A DNA stretch of 64,000 bases, from the NCBI GenBank assembly GCA_002746975.1, contig NVXE01000012.1:20904-84903 (forward strand). The letters run 5' to 3'. Below, piece after piece: positions 61,326 through 64,000 of this stretch; within the stretch, counting starts at the first letter, position 1; the number at the start of each line of letters is the position of its first letter. The stretch is from Bacteroidota bacterium (GTDB taxonomy: Bacteria; Bacteroidota; Bacteroidia; Flavobacteriales_D; Sanyastnellaceae). The position numbers and the translations under genes are program-made. The notes below the pieces were generated by a model. The model did not search any database, was not told where the DNA came from, and was given only the letters and a program-made list of their open reading frames with translations.

Positions 61326-61399
61326 GGGGGTATGGCGCAGCTGGCTAGCGCACTTGCATGGCATGCAAGGGGTCCGGGGTTCGAATCCCCGTATCTCCA
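61326..61399 (+). tRNA. tRNA-Ala (GGC)
   Basis: Acceptor GGGGGTA/TATCTCC with discriminator A. D arm GCGC...GCGC. Anticodon stem CTTGC/GCAAG with loop ATGGCAT (anticodon GGC). T arm CGGGG-TTCGAAT-CCCCG. CCA is not encoded. Confidence 0.96.
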
Positions 61400-61405
61400 C
61401 GAAGA

Positions 61406-61527
61406 AAAACAAAGTAAACCACAACGAAGTTGTGGTTGCAAAGGAATAAATCGAAAGCGAAGCTCGCTTCAACTTTCGGGTTATGTATTTGCAATAACTC
61501 TCGCAGAGAGTGAGTTTACTTTGTTTT
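61406..61527 (+). other. Multibranch inverted-repeat element A (trailer of tRNA-Ala)
   Basis: Starts 6 nt after tRNA-Ala. The outer stem AAAACAAAGTAAAC (61406-61419) is a perfect 14-bp inverse of 61514-61527. It encloses three branches. Branch one is CACAAC-GAA-GTTGTG (61420-61434). Branch two is an arm TTGCAAA/TTTGCAA (61436-61442 with 61488-61494) topped by CGAAAG/CTTTCG and GAAGC/GCTTC. Branch three is ACTCTC-GCA-GAGAGT (61497-61511). A further hairpin (61542-61569) and a terminator follow, so it would be transcribed with the tRNA. No coding content is evident. Confidence 0.7.
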
Positions 61528-61541
61528 CCTGAGTAAATCGG

Positions 61542-61569
61542 GGATCACCTCGCCCCAGCGAGGTAATCC
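61542..61569 (+). other. Hairpin between element A and the tRNA-Ala terminator
   Basis: GGAT-C-ACCTCG-CCCCAG-CGAGGT-A-ATCC: a 10-bp stem with one mismatch. Confidence 0.6.
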
Positions 61570-61578
61570 TAAACCTTT

Positions 61579-61603
61579 AAAGCTCGTAAAAACGAACTTT
61601 TTT
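61579..61603 (+). terminator. Terminator of the tRNA-Ala/element A unit
   Basis: AAAG-C-TCGT-AAAA-ACGA-A-CTTT with a T run (61598-61603), abutting the 5' end of tRNA-Arg. Confidence 0.65.
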
Positions 61604-61675
61604 GGCCTCGTAGTACAATGGATAGTGCGTGGGTTTCCGGTACCCAAAATCCAGGTTCGATTCCTGGCGAGGCTA
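61604..61675 (+). tRNA. tRNA-Arg (CCG)
   Basis: Acceptor GGCCTCG/CGAGGCT with discriminator A. D arm GTAC...GTGC. Anticodon stem TGGGT/ACCCA with loop TTCCGGT (anticodon CCG). T arm CCAGG-TTCGATT-CCTGG. CCA is not encoded. Its 3' end is duplicated at 61848-61864. Confidence 0.95.
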
Positions 61676-61676
61676 C
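61660..61676 (+). repeat. 17-bp direct repeat, copy 1 (in tRNA-Arg 3' end)
   Basis: ATTCCTGGCGAGGCTAC, comprising part of the T arm and the acceptor 3' strand of tRNA-Arg(CCG). Identical to copy 2, 188 bp downstream. Confidence 0.9.
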
Positions 61677-61681
61677 GAATT

Positions 61682-61796
61682 GAATGAAACATACACGACA
61701 CAGTCGTGGCAGCAAAGAAGTCAAGCGCAAGCAAAGCTTGCTTTAGGTTGTGGCTGACGCATTTGCTGAGACTCGAGAAGCGAGATGTTTCAGTTC
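61682..61796 (+). other. Multibranch inverted-repeat element B (trailer of tRNA-Arg)
   Basis: Same plan as element A with different sequence. The outer stem is GAA-TGAAACAT (61682-61692) with ATGTTTCA-G-TTC (61785-61796). Branch one is CACGAC-ACA-GTCGTG (61694-61708). Branch two is an arm CAGCAAA/TTTGCTG (61710-61716 with 61762-61768) topped by GTCA/TGAC and AAGCAA-AGC-TTGCTT (61729-61743). Branch three is CTCG-AGAAG-CGAG (61772-61784). Flanks shared with A: ACGAA just before it and TTCC(C)TG...GAGT just after the outer stem. Confidence 0.65.
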
Positions 61797-61847
61797 CCTG
61801 TGAGTGCTATACATGAACACCGAGCCGAGCGAAGCGAGCACGAAGGT

Positions 61848-61864
61848 ATTCCTGGCGAGGCTAC
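61848..61864 (+). repeat. 17-bp direct repeat, copy 2 (tRNA-Arg 3' end fragment)
   Basis: ATTCCTGGCGAGGCTAC, exact copy of the tRNA-Arg 3' end. The sequence before it does not fold as a tRNA, so this is a fragment, as left by integration at a tRNA attachment site. Confidence 0.85.
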
Positions 61865-61865
61865 T

Positions 61866-61891
61866 AAAGTTGTCTTTAAAGATAACTTTTT
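61866..61891 (+). terminator. Terminator of the tRNA-Arg/element B unit
   Basis: AAAGTT-G-TC-TTTAAA-GA-T-AACTTT followed by a T-rich tail. Confidence 0.6.
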
Positions 61892-61957
61892 GATTTTTCT
61901 TGAGGTTGCCTTTTGTCCAACTTTGGCAGACGACTTACACTGACTATAGTAACGAGG

Positions 61958-61987
61958 TTATGGACTTTCCTCCAGAAAGATCCATAA
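61958..61987. other. Strong hairpin near the 3' end of the Cys-rich surface protein gene
   Basis: TTATGGACTTTC-CTCCA-GAAAG-A-TCCATAA: a 12-bp stem with one bulge, 11 nt from the stop of the minus-strand gene. There is no U tract on either strand, so its role (mRNA 3' end or recombination site) is unknown. Confidence 0.55.
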
Positions 61988-61997
61988 AACAAATCTA

Positions 61998-62828
61998 TTA
62001 TTCGGTTGTACTACCGATAGGTATATGTTGGCAGCCTAGTTGAGGATCGCAAGAATCATAGGTGTTTGCATTACCATCATCACAATTTACTGGAGTGCCC
62101 TGACATAAACCACCAAAACACACATCGTTATAGGTGCATGCGTCACCATCATCACAGGCATTATAGCTTGGTGAATAGACACAAACCCCGTTAACACATG
62201 TATCGTTTGTACAAGGATTAAAATCGTCACAGTAAACACAAGAATTATTATCATTATTAGCTGAAGGATTAAAATTACAAGCATTAGAATCCAGGCATCC
62301 ATCGATTATTACAGGGTCACAGATTCCGTCATTATTAATGTCGGACAAACACGTACCACCACAAACTGAAATAGCATCAAAATACAAACAATCTTGAGTA
62401 GGATTAGAATCGTAATTACATGCGTTGAGATCAATGCAATTATCATATATATCTAAGATACCATCAGCATCAACATCTAGTCCAGAACAACATATTGAAT
62501 ATTGATCAGTTAAACTAACAATTAATCCTGAAATAGTATTTATTTCTGATTGTAGTGAAGCTATTGTGGTTGCTTGGGACATGTTTTCTTCTTGCAAAGT
62601 AAAAATATTAGATTGTAATTGTGTGATTACCATGGATAATGTCTCACCATTGACAACTATTTCATTAGGGGCAAAAGAAGAACCGAAAATTGAAATGGTT
62701 TCTAACAAATCGGAAATTGCAATCTGAGAATCATTGTTAGCATCAGGGTTATAAGGATATGAAATAACCTCTTGACCTGAAATTACAGAGAAGATAATTC
62801 CAAAACTGAACGATAGTAAATACTTCAT
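61998..62828 (-). CDS. Secreted Cys-rich surface protein with dockerin-like start
   Basis: 276 residues from the ATG at 62828, which opens the signal peptide MKYLLSFSFGIIFSVISG. Residues ~25-50 (NPDANNDSQIAISDLLETISIFG) resemble a dockerin/EF-hand calcium loop. A coiled-coil segment follows (VNGETLSMVITQLQSNIFTLQEENMSQATTIASLQSEI). The C-terminal half has repeated Cys modules: CIDLNACNYDSNPTQDC, CLDSNACNFNPSANNDNNSC, CDDGDACTYNDVCFGGLC. These relate to those at 3331 and 6957 but lack a T9SS domain. Single gene in the accessory segment next to the integrase. Confidence 0.65.
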   Translation of the reverse strand: MKYLLSFSFGIIFSVISGQEVISYPYNPDANNDSQIAISDLLETISIFGSSFAPNEIVVNGETLSMVITQLQSNIFTLQEENMSQATTIASLQSEINTISGLIVSLTDQYSICCSGLDVDADGILDIYDNCIDLNACNYDSNPTQDCLYFDAISVCGGTCLSDINNDGICDPVIIDGCLDSNACNFNPSANNDNNSCVYCDDFNPCTNDTCVNGVCVYSPSYNACDDGDACTYNDVCFGGLCQGTPVNCDDGNANTYDSCDPQLGCQHIPIGSTTE

Positions 62829-62858
62829 AATATTTTCTTTTAATTTGAAGATATACAT

Positions 62859-63047
62859 TATTTTTCTAATTGTAGCAAAATTAAAGATAATGTTTTTTGA
62901 CAGATCACCTAATCTGACGAGTTCCTTTACGCTCTTACATCTTCATAAACGCATAGTGGCAGGGATTATAACTTTATAAACGTGCCTTATGGTTTTGTGG
63001 TTGATTCTTATGTTTTTACTTCAAGGTTATACCTTGTGCTTACAAAC
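62859..63047. other. Intergenic region before the integrase
   Basis: 189 bases, AT-rich, between the divergent surface-protein and integrase genes. No clear promoter consensus or repeat was found; TATATCTTC on the minus strand (near 62848) may be the -7 region of the surface-protein gene. Confidence 0.4.
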
Positions 63048-64000
63048 ATGCAACGAATCGTATTTAAGAAGGAAGGAGGTTATTTACATTTTTGTGTGCC
63101 AAATTCTTTGCGAGAGTTTGTTCCCTCAAATGCCGAATTTGACAGCACTTCAGGAGAATGGATAATGCTTTACGAGTCCGCCAGTATCAAAGAACTATTT
63201 AAACATTTTAAAGGCAGGGCTTGGCTTGATTTAAGAGCAATTGGTATTGGCATAAAGGGAGAACCCCGTTTGGAATTGAAACCACTATCTCATGATGAGA
63301 AATCGCGTCATCCCTTAAGTACAAAAGCCATATTTTCATTTAGGGATTTCATGATTCAACAGCGATTTGCTAAAAGCACCATTGAACAATATACCTCTAT
63401 GCTAAAGACCTTTTTCGCTTATTTCAAAGACAAACCACCCGCGGCATTGAACACCCAAAATCTAGAGATCTTTAATCGCAGATGCATTATCGATAAGTCT
63501 TACAGCAATACTTACCAGCGCCAAATGCTATCCGCCTTAAAGCGCTTCTATTTTTGGTTTCCACAAGAACACCAGATGCATATCAGTCAAGTAGAGTACG
63601 TTCCCAAAAGCAAAAAACTCCCCACGGTACTTTCTGAAGATGAAGTGAAGCGAATATTAGAAATCATCCATAATCCCAAACACAAGCTCATTGTTGCCAT
63701 GCTTTATAGTTGTGGACTTCGAGTAAGCGAGCTGATACATTTAAAAATATCCGATATCGATTTCGAAAGGAGCGAGATTCATATAAGAGACAGCAAGGGC
63801 GCGAAAGACAGGAAAGTACCATTACGACCTAGGATGTTATCACTTATAAAATCATCACTTAAAACACCCCTCATTCGTTCCTATTTAGTCGAAGGGCAAA
63901 ACGGGAACTTTTACAGTCCGAGTAGCATTAACAAAATCATCAAACGGGCTTGTAAAAATGCCGGTATTCAGAAAAAGGTAAGTGCTCACACATTCAGGCA
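63048..64000 (+). CDS. Tyrosine recombinase/integrase (3' end outside window)
   Basis: Open from the ATG at 63048 to the window edge (~317 residues). N-terminal ~95 residues form a preliminary domain (RIVFKKEGGYLHFCVPNS). A SAM-like core-binding domain follows (FSFRDFMIQQRFAKSTIEQYTSMLKTFFAYFKD). The catalytic domain starts LPTVLSEDEVKRILEII and shows Arg I in MLYSCGLRVSELIHL, the beta-hairpin Lys in KGAKDRKVPL, and the start of the HxxR box in SAHTFRH at the edge. The catalytic Tyr lies beyond. This is an integrase of a mobile element or XerA-like recombinase. It lies ~1.2 kb from the duplicated tRNA-Arg end. Confidence 0.88.
   Translation, partial: MQRIVFKKEGGYLHFCVPNSLREFVPSNAEFDSTSGEWIMLYESASIKELFKHFKGRAWLDLRAIGIGIKGEPRLELKPLSHDEKSRHPLSTKAIFSFRDFMIQQRFAKSTIEQYTSMLKTFFAYFKDKPPAALNTQNLEIFNRRCIIDKSYSNTYQRQMLSALKRFYFWFPQEHQMHISQVEYVPKSKKLPTVLSEDEVKRILEIIHNPKHKLIVAMLYSCGLRVSELIHLKISDIDFERSEIHIRDSKGAKDRKVPLRPRMLSLIKSSLKTPLIRSYLVEGQNGNFYSPSSINKIIKRACKNAGIQKKVSAHTFR

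Noticed and set aside
61406..61796. Elements A and B as integron attC sites, given the nearby tyrosine recombinase
   Set aside because: The outer arms do not contain the attC core motifs (RYYYAAC/GTTRRRY), the elements do not flank gene cassettes, and they sit directly behind tRNAs.
1..64000. CRISPR arrays, rRNA genes, prophage structural genes
   Set aside because: No regularly spaced repeats, no rRNA sequence and no phage morphogenesis proteins were seen; the partial integrase alone does not define a prophage.

Overview
The window is a chromosomal segment from a member of the Bacteroidota, most likely a marine Flavobacteriales-type bacterium. The evidence is: several secreted proteins with C-terminal type IX secretion (T9SS) sorting domains; promoters of the Bacteroidota form (TTG/TTTG, then about 17-20 nt, then TAnnTTTG); the rpmG-DUF4295-ftsY-rimO gene order; a fused E1 alpha/beta dehydrogenase; FtsK next to LolA; TonB-dependent receptor and DUF2141/DUF2490/DUF4105 families. 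There is no rRNA, CRISPR array, plasmid replication gene or intact prophage.

Layout. 1-3240: end of an OmpA-domain protein, a UMF1-type MFS transporter and L-2-hydroxyglutarate oxidase. 3331-10526: surface proteins (secreted cupredoxin, serine hydrolase, beta-propeller-like proteins with T9SS tails), interrupted by a Fic protein. 10609-12720: accessory stretch with a decayed ISL3-type transposase and tRNA-Pro, tRNA-Ser and tRNA-Arg around a Cys-rich secreted protein. 12731-14353: TetR-SRPBCC-DUF1330 cassette bracketed by near-identical terminators. 14341-14682: YjdM/PhnA-like protein on the minus strand. 14765-20692: TetR-controlled envelope operon (DUF2141, RND/MMPL transporter, LolA-like protein, DUF1302-like outer-membrane protein, lipoprotein). 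20869-28930: inorganic-carbon operon (SulP, DabA, DabB) followed by DUF2490 and alpha/beta hydrolase genes. 29675-34124: small envelope proteins and a TonB receptor. 34246-36392: mnmH-selD. 36468-39541: TetR-SulP-carbonic anhydrase. 39544-50065: housekeeping genes (maf, guaA, lolA, ftsK, rpmG, DUF4295, ftsY, rimO, queE). 50138-61271: porin, fused E1 dehydrogenase, a DapF-DUF4105 fusion, surface proteins, kdsA. 61326-64000: tRNA-Ala and tRNA-Arg, each followed by an elaborate folded element, then a Cys-rich surface protein and a tyrosine recombinase that runs off the window.

The most unusual observations are: (1) two sequence-divergent elements with the same multibranch folding plan, one behind each tRNA at 61.4-61.9 kb, the second ending in a 17-bp copy of the tRNA 3' end; (2) an uninterrupted reading frame joining diaminopimelate epimerase to a DUF4105 membrane protein through a signal-peptide-like segment; (3) five genes whose -7 promoter box ends exactly 4 nt before ATG, implying leaderless mRNAs, including a 28-bp divergent promoter in which two -7 boxes form a palindrome. 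Two separate bicarbonate-uptake modules suggest substantial inorganic-carbon assimilation or anaplerosis in a heterotroph. All functional statements rest on motif recognition by eye; no database search was run.
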